NCBI RefSeq assembly: GCF_025567095.1
Contig: NZ_JAOQJH010000007.1
Reading direction: 5' to 3' (one strand)
Origin: Anthropogastromicrobium aceti
GTDB lineage: Bacteria > Bacillota > Clostridia > Lachnospirales > Lachnospiraceae
DNA: 64,000 nucleotides
How positions within the stretch are numbered: position 1 is the stretch's first letter; each line of letters opens with the position of its first letter. This document shows positions 1 to 10,619 of this stretch, piece by piece. Under the pieces are notes generated by a model. The model had not been told where the DNA came from, did not search any database, and saw only the letters and a program-made list of their open reading frames with translations. The translations under genes were made by a program, and so were the position numbers.

Positions 1-499
1 AGTACAAAAGAGTCTTTTGTATTTGAATGACTGATAACATCAGTCAGACATGTACCTTGAAAACTGCATACAAACACAATTTGTATCTATTCAGAGCCGA
101 GCAGATTCGAAGGCAAAACGATGAGTCATGCTTGCATGAACGAAGCGTTTTGACGAAGAAGCTATTTGGCGAGTAGCCACATCGAGATGAAGCGGAGCGG
201 AATCGAGATGCGGATCTGAATAAAATCTAGATATTAATACAAAGACATCCGAGGTGATAATCAAGTAAAATTGATTATCCAATAAAAACAAACCAAGAAG
301 AACCAAGAAATACCCGCGACCAGGGAGCACAGAACGCTATCTGTGCGGCTGGAATAGCACACAGCGAATTGCTGATGGCACATCGCATTCATAGGCTTCG
401 CCTATTTCATGTGATGCACCATCTTATACATCCGCAGATCAGTGCTCTGGAATGCAAGCATTCCGATCACTGATTCAGCGTCTGTGCAATTCTAGTGTT
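1..499 (+). other. 16S-23S rRNA internal transcribed spacer (3' part)
   Basis: This is non-coding leader to the 23S gene; no tRNA cloverleaf and no 5S gene is seen in it. At about 51-75 it holds the CCTTGAAAACTGCATA-type element typical of Firmicute rRNA spacers (boxA/antitermination or processing region). That segment is nearly perfectly complementary to 3377-3399 beyond the 23S gene, so the two can close a long stem around the 23S precursor. Several local hairpins lie between 110 and 480. The 16S gene would lie to the left of the window. Confidence 0.7.
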
Positions 500-3336
<2,837 letters not shown>

Positions 3337-3480
3337 AAGGTCAGGGTAGGAAATGGTAATAGGTTTGAGATGAAAAGTTTGTGTGCAGTTTTGAAGGTAT
3401 ATGGAATTGAAATAAATGATTGCGAGGATGATGCTTCTGATTAGTTTTAGGTCAGGGCATTGTTTTTTGCATTTTAGAAT
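3337..3480 (+). other. 23S-tRNA spacer; right arm of 23S processing stem
   Basis: Short spacer with no 5S rRNA sequence. Bases 3377-3399 are the near-exact reverse complement of 53-75 (one mismatch and one G-U pair over 23 positions), suggesting a long-range stem that brackets the 23S rRNA in the precursor transcript. Confidence 0.55.
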
Positions 3481-3552
3481 GCGCGAGTGGCTCAGTGGTG
3501 GAGCATCGCCTTCCCAAGGCGAGGGCCGCGGGTTCGAATCCCGTCTCGCGCT
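3481..3552 (+). tRNA. tRNA-Gly (anticodon CCC)
   Basis: A cloverleaf can be drawn. Acceptor GCGCGAG (3481-3487) pairs with CTCGCGC (3545-3551). The anticodon stem TCGCC/GGCGA encloses the loop TTCCCAA, giving anticodon CCC. The T-arm carries GGTTCGAATCC. CCA is not encoded. It follows the 23S gene by about 145 bases and is probably cotranscribed with the rRNA operon. Confidence 0.93.
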
Positions 3553-3613
3553 TATCTTTACGAAGCTCCCTGACGATTTGCCAGAGAGTTTTTTTATTAA
3601 GGGGAAAAAGAAT

Positions 3614-4282
3614 ATGGATGTATTTATTTGGATTTTGGATGTGGTTGGAACTATCGCATTTTCAATCTCAGGTGCTATGGTTGGCATACGAAAGAAAATG
3701 GATTTGTTTGGTGTTTGCGTGCTTGGAGTTGTCACAGCCACTGGAGGCGGCATGACAAGAGATATTGTACTGGGAATAAATCCACCGAGAATGTTTACCA
3801 ATTCGACAGATGTTTTAATAGCGGCAGTCACAGCTATTCTCACATTTATAGTAATTCATTATGCAAATAAGAAAAAGCAGACACATGTAGGTTTTCGTGA
3901 GATGTATAGTCTTGTACTTTTTGTAATGGATACGCTAGGTCTTGCAATTTTTACTGTAATTGGTATTGAGGTGGCGCTGGCAACGAGGCCTGATGCAGGC
4001 AACTTCCTGCTTGTGTTTGTCGGTACCATTACTGGTGTTGGAGGTGGATTGCTAAGAGATATGATGTCAGAGTCAATTCCATACATTTTTCAAAAGCATA
4101 TTTATGCGACAGCATGTATTGTTGGTGCAGTGATCTGCATTATTTTTTATAGAAAATTGAACATTTCGCTAAATATATCTATGATAGTGGGAGCAATTGC
4201 AGTGCTTGTAATTAGAGCATTAGCGGCACAGCTAAGATGGAATCTTCCGACAATCCATTTGGACGAAGAGGGAAAATCGTAA
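3614..4282 (+). CDS. TRIC / glycine-transporter (UPF0126) family membrane protein
   Basis: 222-residue integral membrane protein with about seven hydrophobic segments in two similar halves. Each half carries the family hallmark: GGGMTRD at residues 44-50 and GGGLLRD at 143-149. Known relatives are prokaryotic TRIC cation channels and proteins annotated as glycine transporters (YadS/YicG type), so an inner-membrane small-solute or cation channel role is likely, but the substrate cannot be read from sequence. The start is set at 3614 by the AAGGGGAAAAAG ribosome site just upstream; the longer open frame runs through the tRNA and is not used. It begins 61 bases after the tRNA-Gly gene and ends at a strong bidirectional terminator. 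Confidence 0.88.
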   Translation: MDVFIWILDVVGTIAFSISGAMVGIRKKMDLFGVCVLGVVTATGGGMTRDIVLGINPPRMFTNSTDVLIAAVTAILTFIVIHYANKKKQTHVGFREMYSLVLFVMDTLGLAIFTVIGIEVALATRPDAGNFLLVFVGTITGVGGGLLRDMMSESIPYIFQKHIYATACIVGAVICIIFYRKLNISLNISMIVGAIAVLVIRALAAQLRWNLPTIHLDEEGKS

Positions 4283-4285
4283 TTA

Positions 4286-4317
4286 AAAAGTAAGCACCAT
4301 GGTGCTTACTTTTTTTT
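4286..4317 (+). terminator. Bidirectional intrinsic terminator
   Basis: Inverted repeat AGTAAGCACC/GGTGCTTACT flanked by an A-run on the left and a T-run on the right. It serves the upstream plus-strand gene and overlaps the end of the convergent minus-strand gene, whose stop codon sits inside the stem. Confidence 0.9.
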
Positions 4318-4482
4318 AGATCGTCTGTATTCTGCCAGAATTAATAAAAAAACTCCGGCAAATAAAACTAAAAAAGCATAGGAAGGAATAACCCGCAGTG
4401 AGTAATAGCTGATGGTCAGCCAGAGTAGAGCAATGATAATTAATATAAAGGCTGCCCAGTGCAGCATATTGAATCGTTTCAT
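4306..4482 (-). CDS. Small two-helix membrane protein (58 aa)
   Basis: A short gene ending inside the terminator at 4286-4317. It encodes 58 residues: an N-terminal MKRFNMLHW stretch, two hydrophobic helices (about residues 9-26 and 31-49) and a basic tail ending RRSKKK. The start ATG is preceded by AGAGAAG at a suitable distance. No family is recognised. The hydrophobic pattern, positive-inside tail and sensible ribosome site make a real small membrane protein likely, but no function can be given. Confidence 0.6.
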   Translation of the reverse strand: MKRFNMLHWAAFILIIIALLWLTISYYSLRVIPSYAFLVLFAGVFLLILAEYRRSKKK

Positions 4483-4583
4483 ACAAGCTTCTCTTTTCTG
4501 TTAGCGTTACTTATAAAATATCATACTTTAATCAAATTGTAAAGCAAAGGAAAGACGCCATTTATTAAGAATTATTTATGATG

Positions 4584-5678
4584 CTATTCAAATTTTGTGA
4601 CAGCATTTTTTGCGTATGTTGTGGTTACGAGATCATCGTAAGGCACTTTTTGTTCAAGCTCCCCAGCATCAAGCAGGATATCCTGAAGCAGATCAAAGCT
4701 TTCCTTCGTGAATATGGTATCATTTTTCCAAGTATCCTGCTCAAGATAACGATTTACAATGATGGTAATTGTTTTGATATCTGTTTCTGGAAATTGAGGT
4801 GCAATGACGTTTGCAATCTCCGCTGCACTGTGAGAATTGACATATTTAAGCCCTTTTTGAATAGCATTTGTAAAATGCTGTATTGTATCAGGGTGAGCCT
4901 TTAAAAAGCTTTTTCGGGCGCTGTAGGCGGTATATGGAACGTACCCTGAATCAACTCCTAGAGATGCCGCTACATATCCATCACCAGACAGCTCAAGAAG
5001 CGTTGCATGTGGTTCAAATTCGACAGTATAATCGCTTAGAGATGTGTCAGACGAGAAAGCTGCAGCTGTAGAACCAAAATCAATATTTTGTATTATCGTC
5101 ACATCTTTTTGCGGAGTTAATCCGTTTTTCTTTAAGATATATTCAAAAACCATCTCTGGCATACCGCCTTTTCTGCCTCCAATTACAGTTGATCCCTTTA
5201 ATTGTGACCAAGAAAAACTATCATATTGTTCTCGGCTGACAAGAAAATTTCCAGCCCGTTGTGTAAGCTGGGCAAAATTGATAGCAAAATCCTCATTACC
5301 TTCTTTATACGTATAAATACTGGCTTCACTGCCCATAAAACCGATATCAGCATTTCCGGAAATGAGAGCAGTCATTGTTTTATCAGCGCCAAACCCGGTG
5401 TCGAGTGTCAGCAAAATACCTTCCTCTTCAAAATAACCAAGTTCAATAGCAGTATATTGCGGTGCGTAAAAGATAGAGTGAGCAACTTCATTTAATGTTA
5501 CAGGAGTAAGCTCCTTGTTATTTTCAGTTGATGATGCAGTTGAATGAGCATCATTTTTTGAAGAAGAGCAGCCTATAAGGGAGCAGATCAAAATAGAGAA
5601 AGCAAGAATAACGAGGTGAAGAAGACCTGTTTTTAGTTTGCTTTTTACTAAAGAATTGTTTACAGAAAAATTGTTCAT
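4584..5678 (-). CDS. ABC transporter substrate-binding lipoprotein, NMT1/SsuA/THI5-like
   Basis: About 364 residues. The N-terminus is a lipoprotein signal: basic start, hydrophobic stretch and lipobox LIGC, followed by a Ser/Thr-rich linker. The body shows the NMT1/THI5-like pattern (FYAPQYTAIELGYFEEEGI, then a GNADIGFMG-type segment), which binds small ligands such as sulfonates, taurine or pyrimidine precursors outside the membrane. The start at 5678 is chosen because TGAGG lies seven bases upstream; an ATG 13 codons earlier has no ribosome site. No permease or ATPase gene is adjacent, so it is either an orphan binding protein or works with a transporter encoded elsewhere. The ligand is unknown. 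Confidence 0.85.
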   Translation of the reverse strand: MNNFSVNNSLVKSKLKTGLLHLVILAFSILICSLIGCSSSKNDAHSTASSTENNKELTPVTLNEVAHSIFYAPQYTAIELGYFEEEGILLTLDTGFGADKTMTALISGNADIGFMGSEASIYTYKEGNEDFAINFAQLTQRAGNFLVSREQYDSFSWSQLKGSTVIGGRKGGMPEMVFEYILKKNGLTPQKDVTIIQNIDFGSTAAAFSSDTSLSDYTVEFEPHATLLELSGDGYVAASLGVDSGYVPYTAYSARKSFLKAHPDTIQHFTNAIQKGLKYVNSHSAAEIANVIAPQFPETDIKTITIIVNRYLEQDTWKNDTIFTKESFDLLQDILLDAGELEQKVPYDDLVTTTYAKNAVTKFE

Positions 5679-5747
5679 GGAAAACCTCAGAGAGCTGTTT
5701 GTGATTAGAATATGCATAAAAAAGGTGGAGCGTTAATGGATGATTTG

Positions 5748-5756
5748 TGGTATACT
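5748..5756 (+). promoter_or_regulatory. Possible extended -10 promoter for DUF3842 gene
   Basis: TGG followed by TATACT forms an extended -10 element about 47 bases upstream of the next start codon; no good -35 hexamer is present. Assigned by motif only. Confidence 0.4.
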
Positions 5757-5803
5757 TATAACGTATTTTTTGAATAGATAGAAAATTTGGCAGGTGAAAG
5801 AAT

Positions 5804-6211
5804 ATGAAAATTGTAGTAATTGATGGTCAGGGTGGCCGTATGGGAAGTGCATTTATTGACAAATGGATTAAGTCTGGAGGTGATCCAAAGGAACTGATTG
5901 CAGTTGGCACAAATGCGATGGCAACATCAGCAATGATGAAGGCAGGTGCTGTGAAGGCAGCGACAGGAGAAAATCCAGTAGTTGTCAATACGTCAGGAGC
6001 TGATTTTGTAGTAGGTCCAATTGGAATCATTGCAGCAGATGCACTGCTTGGCGAGATAACACCAAAGATGGCACAGGCAGTTGCATCTTGTACAGCACAA
6101 AAGGTGCTATTACCGGTAAATACATGTATGTTTCATGTGGTTGGTGTGTCAGATAATCGCCTGAGTGATAACATTGATGAAGCTATTTCTTATATTTTGC
6201 AAAATAAATAG
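5804..6211 (+). CDS. DUF3842 family protein
   Basis: 135-residue cytoplasmic protein beginning MKIVVIDGQGGRMG, a Rossmann-like beta-loop-alpha start with a glycine-rich nucleotide-binding loop (residues 8-14). This N-terminus and length match the DUF3842 family of Clostridia, which has no established function. The start is supported by AGGTGAAAG upstream. It stands alone between the divergent lipoprotein gene and the Na/Pi cotransporter gene. A dinucleotide-binding role would be a guess from the fold pattern only. Confidence 0.8.
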   Translation: MKIVVIDGQGGRMGSAFIDKWIKSGGDPKELIAVGTNAMATSAMMKAGAVKAATGENPVVVNTSGADFVVGPIGIIAADALLGEITPKMAQAVASCTAQKVLLPVNTCMFHVVGVSDNRLSDNIDEAISYILQNK

Positions 6212-6381
6212 CAAAATATTGTATTTTTTGTCATTTTGCTAGTTCCATTTTCGACAGATACTTGATATACTGGAATTGTTCTGCGAGTAAAAAGAAAGTA
6301 AAACTTATGTAAAAATCGTCGAACAAGTAAATCAGAGGCTTAGGCACAAAATGTGCTAAGTCAAAAGAATGAGAGGTAAAC

Positions 6382-8313
6382 ATGGGAGTAACATCCATAT
6401 TGTCACTGTTAAGTGGCGTAGCGCTATTCCTTTATGGCATGTCGGTCATGGGCGATAGCCTGAAAAAGGTGGCAGGCAACAAGCTGGAGCTGATTTTGTA
6501 TAAGCTTACCAGTACCCCTCTAAAGGGAATATTGCTTGGAACAGCAGTAACGGCAATTATTCAGTCTTCATCGGCGACAACAGTTATGGTTGTCGGATTC
6601 GTAAATTCTGGTATGATGAAGGTTGCGCAGTCAATTGGTATTATCATGGGCGCAAATATCGGAACGAGTGTCACTGGCTGGATCCTCTGTCTGTCCTATA
6701 TTGAGGGATCAGGCGGCATTGCACAGCTTCTTTCAACAGCAACTATTTCAGCAGTTGTTGCCATTATCGGTATTATTTTCCGTATGGTTATGAAAAAGGA
6801 CAGCTATCGCCATGTCGGTGAAATTATGCTTGGTTTTGCAATTTTAATGTTTGGTATGCAGACAATGAGTGGAGCTGTAGCACCACTTAAGGATAGTGAG
6901 ACATTTAGAAGCATGCTGACAATGTTTACAAATCCGGCAGCTGGAATTTTAGTTGGTATTCTTTTCACAGCAGTTTTACAGAGTGCATCTGCATCAGTTG
7001 GTATTTTGCAGGCACTGTCTGTAACAGGAGGAATCAGCTTTGCAGTAGCACTTCCGATTGTTATGGGTATTGGTGTCGGTGCAGCATGTCCTGTTTTAAT
7101 GTCTGCAATCGGTACAAATAAAAATGGTAAACGTACAGCTCTTATCTATTTGCTGAACGATTTATTTGGTATGCTGTTCTGGTCAATTGTGTTCTACACA
7201 TTAAATGCAATTTTCCATTTTAAATTCATGAATGTTGTAATGACGCCAGTATATATTGCGCTGATGAATACAGTTTTCCGTGCAGCAACAATTTGTATTT
7301 TGTCACCATTTATTAAATACATTGAGAAGCTTGTTTACATTTTAATCAAGGATGACGAGGAAGATCTTGATGAGCAAAAGGATTTTGATCTTCTTGAGGA
7401 GCGTTTCTTGAATTATCCGGCAATCGCAATTGCACAGAGTCATACTGCAATGAATGGTATGGCGAGAAAGGCGCGTAAGAATTTATCAAGATCAGTGAGC
7501 CTTCTGAAAAAATATTCTGATGAGAAATATCAAAAGATTGAAGAAAAAGAAGTGCTGATTGATAAGTATGAGGATAAGCTTGGAACATATTTGATGCAGT
7601 TGACTGGAAAGGAATTAAGCGGAGATCAGACTAAACAGGTATCCAAATTTTTGCATACAATCAGTGACTTTGAGCGTATGGGAGATCATGCACTGAATGT
7701 TGCCAGAACTGCAAAGGAACTTTATGATAAGAAGATTGTCTTTTCAGATGAAGCGCGATATGAATTAAATGTCCTAATTGCCGCAATGAAGGAGATCGTT
7801 ACAAGTACAGTTCAGGCTTTTAGCCGTGATGACTTACAGATGGCAGCTAGAATCGAGCCGCTTCGTGAGCTTATTGGTATGTTGTGTGACGAACTAAAAA
7901 TGCGTCATGTAGATCGTTTGCAGTCTGGAAAATGTGGAATTTCACAGGGCTTTGCATTTAACGATTTGTTGACAAACATTGAGAGAGTATCAGATCACTG
8001 TTCCAATGTTGCTGTAGCGATGATTGAGCTTGAGTCCAGAAACTTTGATACGCATGAGTATTTAAAGAGCGTGCGTGAGATGAGAAATACTGAATATAAG
8101 CGTTACTTTGAGGAGTATGAGCAAAAGTATAGTATTGATGATTTCGAAGCTTGGTCAGAAAGACAGCAGGAGAAGGAAAAGATGAAGGCTCTATTAGAGG
8201 AGCAGCAGCTACAGCAGGGAAGAAAATCTAAGAATGTTGGAACGGCAGAGACAATCATTCCAGAGAATATTGATCCGTTAGAAGATCCGCTTGAGGATAC
8301 AGAAGAAAATTAA
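6382..8313 (+). CDS. Na+/phosphate cotransporter with C-terminal PhoU-like domain
   Basis: 643-residue protein. Residues 1 to about 320 are a polytopic domain with two inverted Na/Pi-cotransporter repeats, each with the Q-S-S-A type motif (QSSSATT in the first half, QSASASV in the second). Residues about 345-570 form helical PhoU-like repeats, and the C-terminal tail is rich in Glu and Gln. Members of this NptA-type family import phosphate with sodium, and the PhoU domain is thought to tie activity to phosphate status. The start is backed by GAGAGG upstream. A hairpin terminator follows directly, so it is monocistronic. Confidence 0.92.
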   Translation: MGVTSILSLLSGVALFLYGMSVMGDSLKKVAGNKLELILYKLTSTPLKGILLGTAVTAIIQSSSATTVMVVGFVNSGMMKVAQSIGIIMGANIGTSVTGWILCLSYIEGSGGIAQLLSTATISAVVAIIGIIFRMVMKKDSYRHVGEIMLGFAILMFGMQTMSGAVAPLKDSETFRSMLTMFTNPAAGILVGILFTAVLQSASASVGILQALSVTGGISFAVALPIVMGIGVGAACPVLMSAIGTNKNGKRTALIYLLNDLFGMLFWSIVFYTLNAIFHFKFMNVVMTPVYIALMNTVFRAATICILSPFIKYIEKLVYILIKDDEEDLDEQKDFDLLEERFLNYPAIAIAQSHTAMNGMARKARKNLSRSVSLLKKYSDEKYQKIEEKEVLIDKYEDKLGTYLMQLTGKELSGDQTKQVSKFLHTISDFERMGDHALNVARTAKELYDKKIVFSDEARYELNVLIAAMKEIVTSTVQAFSRDDLQMAARIEPLRELIGMLCDELKMRHVDRLQSGKCGISQGFAFNDLLTNIERVSDHCSNVAVAMIELESRNFDTHEYLKSVREMRNTEYKRYFEEYEQKYSIDDFEAWSERQQEKEKMKALLEEQQLQQGRKSKNVGTAETIIPENIDPLEDPLEDTEEN

Positions 8314-8316
8314 TAT

Positions 8317-8369
8317 AAAAAAGCAGGTACCTGCAAATGGAGATAAATCCATACAGGTCCTGCTTTTTT
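8317..8369 (+). terminator. Intrinsic terminator after the Na/Pi cotransporter
   Basis: AAAAAAGCAGG and CCTGCTTTTTT close a hairpin whose loop contains a second small stem (TGGA/TCCA). It can also serve the convergent TPM-domain gene. Confidence 0.8.
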
Positions 8370-8405
8370 GTATGTGCAACTTACTCGGGAGTTTTGGTTT
8401 GACGA

Positions 8406-9287
8406 TTAGAATTTGCCACCTCCACCGCCAAAACCGTTGCTGTCAGTGCTTCCGCCGCCACTGCTGCCACTGCTAGAAGAGCTGTCATTTTTCTCTCGCT
8501 TTACACGCTGTGTAGTGGTATAAAGATAATAATCACGTTTCTTTGTAAGATGAAAACTTCCAGGTTCCATATAATCTGCAGCGCTAGTTTTCTTAACAGC
8601 TGTCTTCATAGAGGCAACCTTTACACTACAAATGATAAGTGCAACTATAAATGCAATGCCAAATGACATCAGATATGGCAAAGCGCGAGATAAGAAGGTA
8701 AGTTTTGCCGGATTATCATCACTGTAAGGTGTTCCCTCACGCGCTTCCTTTAAAAAGGCTTCGCTCAGATCAGCAAAAGTGGTAAAAGCATCATAGTAAT
8801 CACCATCAGAAAGCTTCGAAGTAACACGACTGGAGATGTAGTCAAAACCGTATTCATTGCTGACTGCGGTTAATCCATAGCCGTATGTTAAAAGCTGCCA
8901 GTCGCGCTCAGCCATACTGACTGCAAAGATAATACCATCATGACCGTCTCCGTAGCCGTAACCACATTGCGTATAGATTGCTTCAACGTAATTACGCACA
9001 TCATAGCCATTTGTATCTTTTAATGTAAAGACAACAACATCACATTGATACTGCTGTTCAATTGCTGCCAATTTATTAGATAATGCAGTGATTTGATCTG
9101 ATGAGAGAAGTCCGGCACCATCATAGACATCACCTGAAATCTCAGATTTATTAGCAACTTCAATGCTGGCAAGGTCAACCTTAGCACTGGCAAGAACAGG
9201 AAGTGTTAAGCTGATGCATAATAAGAAAGTGCACAGTACAGCAAATAACGATCGCTTGCTGTGTTTTTTATGTAAGATTGTGTTCAT
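8406..9287 (-). CDS. TPM-domain membrane-anchored protein (YgcG-like)
   Basis: 293 residues: an N-terminal signal peptide or anchor (hydrophobic about 14-32), then a TPM domain (about 50-190) with the VYDGAGLLS start and a GYDVRNYVEAIYTQ-like middle, then one transmembrane helix (about 208-226) and a Ser/Gly-rich C-terminus ending NGFGGGGGKF. This architecture is known from YgcG-type proteins; TPM domains have been linked to phosphatase activity and photosystem or membrane-protein repair in other organisms, but the role in Firmicutes is unclear. The ribosome site AAAGGAG is well placed. It lies just downstream of the zinc-ribbon gene on the same strand (30-base gap), so the two are probably one operon. 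Confidence 0.85.
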   Translation of the reverse strand: MNTILHKKHSKRSLFAVLCTFLLCISLTLPVLASAKVDLASIEVANKSEISGDVYDGAGLLSSDQITALSNKLAAIEQQYQCDVVVFTLKDTNGYDVRNYVEAIYTQCGYGYGDGHDGIIFAVSMAERDWQLLTYGYGLTAVSNEYGFDYISSRVTSKLSDGDYYDAFTTFADLSEAFLKEAREGTPYSDDNPAKLTFLSRALPYLMSFGIAFIVALIICSVKVASMKTAVKKTSAADYMEPGSFHLTKKRDYYLYTTTQRVKREKNDSSSSSGSSGGGSTDSNGFGGGGGKF

Positions 9288-9317
9288 ATGATCACTCCTT
9301 TCACGTCCAACGACAAA

Positions 9318-10391
9318 TTAAAAGATAAACAGCTTCAGCAGAATGCCGAGCGGAATCGTGATACCGGCGAGAAGCCCAAAGAAGCGTCCCTTATCAATCG
9401 GAAGATCACCAATCAGCTTGCCGGTTTGTCCATTGATGGCAAAATGGTAGGATTTGCCATGCCAGTTAGTTGTCAGCATCCAGACAGGAAGGAGTGCATA
9501 GTCAACGCTGTTTTGTGTGGTGCTGATTTTGCTGGTACGTGGTGTCAGCGTTGTGTAGTCGCATGTTCTGCGGATAGCTGCAATTGTTGTGTTTTTTACG
9601 CGAGCTGTTGCGCGCGGTGCGCATGCAGTAGCGTCCTCATCATAAGTTTGTGCTGCATAGCCTGGCAGATAATCAGTATGAAAATCAGTGATAGCGCTGT
9701 AATCAAATGGTTCAATTGCATCCATGTAAGCATCATCCATCTTCGATGAGCCATCAACAGGAATGTTGTTAAAACGAGCTTCGCCATCACGTAGAACAAG
9801 ATAATGTTCTGTTTCGGTGACATCATAATCACCGTCTGTGTAATGATGTGTGCGTGTCGCATCAAAGGAAAAGCTTCCCTTGGATTCACAGCTGTAAAGC
9901 CAGAAAGGAACGTAAATACCGCTGATTTCCTCAAGATGGTTTTCAGCAGAAAAAGCACGCGGAAGGAAAATTTTTCCCTTATAAAAGTTTTTTAGTGTTT
10001 CCTTTGCTGTTTTTTTGTCGACCTTAAAAGGAATCACGTAATTAGGGCGCTTAGCACCACTTAAATGGTCAGACAATACGACAGGAGAACCACAGTAGGC
10101 ACAGGTAGAAGCAGCTGTTGTCTCATCAGTGACAAGTTCTGCACCACATGTAGGGCAGTGATAGCTGCGCATACCTTGCTGTTCACCAGAAGACCAGTTA
10201 GATCCGGCATCAGACGTATTCCAACGTGCATTATCCTGATCAGTACCGGAAGGTGTATCGCTTAGAGCTTTCATTGCCTCAACATCAATTGAGGTGTCAC
10301 AGTGAGAACAGTGTAGTTTCTGGGTTTTGCTGTCGAAAGTAAGTGCTGCACCACAGTTGGGACACTTATAGGTTTTAATCGAATCGTCCAT
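9318..10391 (-). CDS. Zinc-ribbon membrane protein (TFIIB-type ribbons)
   Basis: 357 residues with two zinc ribbons: CPNCG...CSHC near residues 10-33 and CPTCG...CAYCG near 77-102. A long extracytoplasmic-like or cytoplasmic beta-rich domain follows, with a single hydrophobic helix at the extreme C-terminus (about 335-355). Proteins of this kind are often annotated as TFIIB-type zinc ribbon or RNA-polymerase-like, but there is no evidence for a transcription role. Its pairing with a TPM-domain gene downstream suggests a joint membrane quality-control type function, which is inference. The start is supported by AAGAGG upstream. Confidence 0.8.
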   Translation of the reverse strand: MDDSIKTYKCPNCGAALTFDSKTQKLHCSHCDTSIDVEAMKALSDTPSGTDQDNARWNTSDAGSNWSSGEQQGMRSYHCPTCGAELVTDETTAASTCAYCGSPVVLSDHLSGAKRPNYVIPFKVDKKTAKETLKNFYKGKIFLPRAFSAENHLEEISGIYVPFWLYSCESKGSFSFDATRTHHYTDGDYDVTETEHYLVLRDGEARFNNIPVDGSSKMDDAYMDAIEPFDYSAITDFHTDYLPGYAAQTYDEDATACAPRATARVKNTTIAAIRRTCDYTTLTPRTSKISTTQNSVDYALLPVWMLTTNWHGKSYHFAINGQTGKLIGDLPIDKGRFFGLLAGITIPLGILLKLFIF

Positions 10392-10458
10392 AGAAACCTC
10401 TTTTCCGTGCCGCTAAAGGCACTATTTTCTTATAATTATTGTATCATGGATGAAACTG

Positions 10459-10517
10459 TTTGTCTATAAAAAAAGAGACTGCGCATTTTTGTGCACAGCC
10501 TCTTTTTTATAGACAAA
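10459..10517 (-). terminator. Long hairpin terminator downstream of the GH38 gene
   Basis: Extended inverted repeat whose arms include TTTGTCTATAAAAAA and TTTTTTATAGACAAA around a GC core (GAGACTG/CAGCCTC). Read on the minus strand it ends in a U-run. It separates the mannosidase transcript from the zinc-ribbon gene. Confidence 0.8.
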
Positions 10518-10619
10518 TATTTGCAGTATGCCCTAAGACGAAACCATTGCACCGAAGGGCTTCGTCACATAATGCGTAAACTGTAATCTTTGCAACAATT
10601 ATAGTTGATAAGCTAACCT

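Noticed and set aside
8291..8476. Plus-strand 61-codon frame after the Na/Pi cotransporter
   Set aside because: It runs through a terminator hairpin and into the antisense of the TPM-domain gene.
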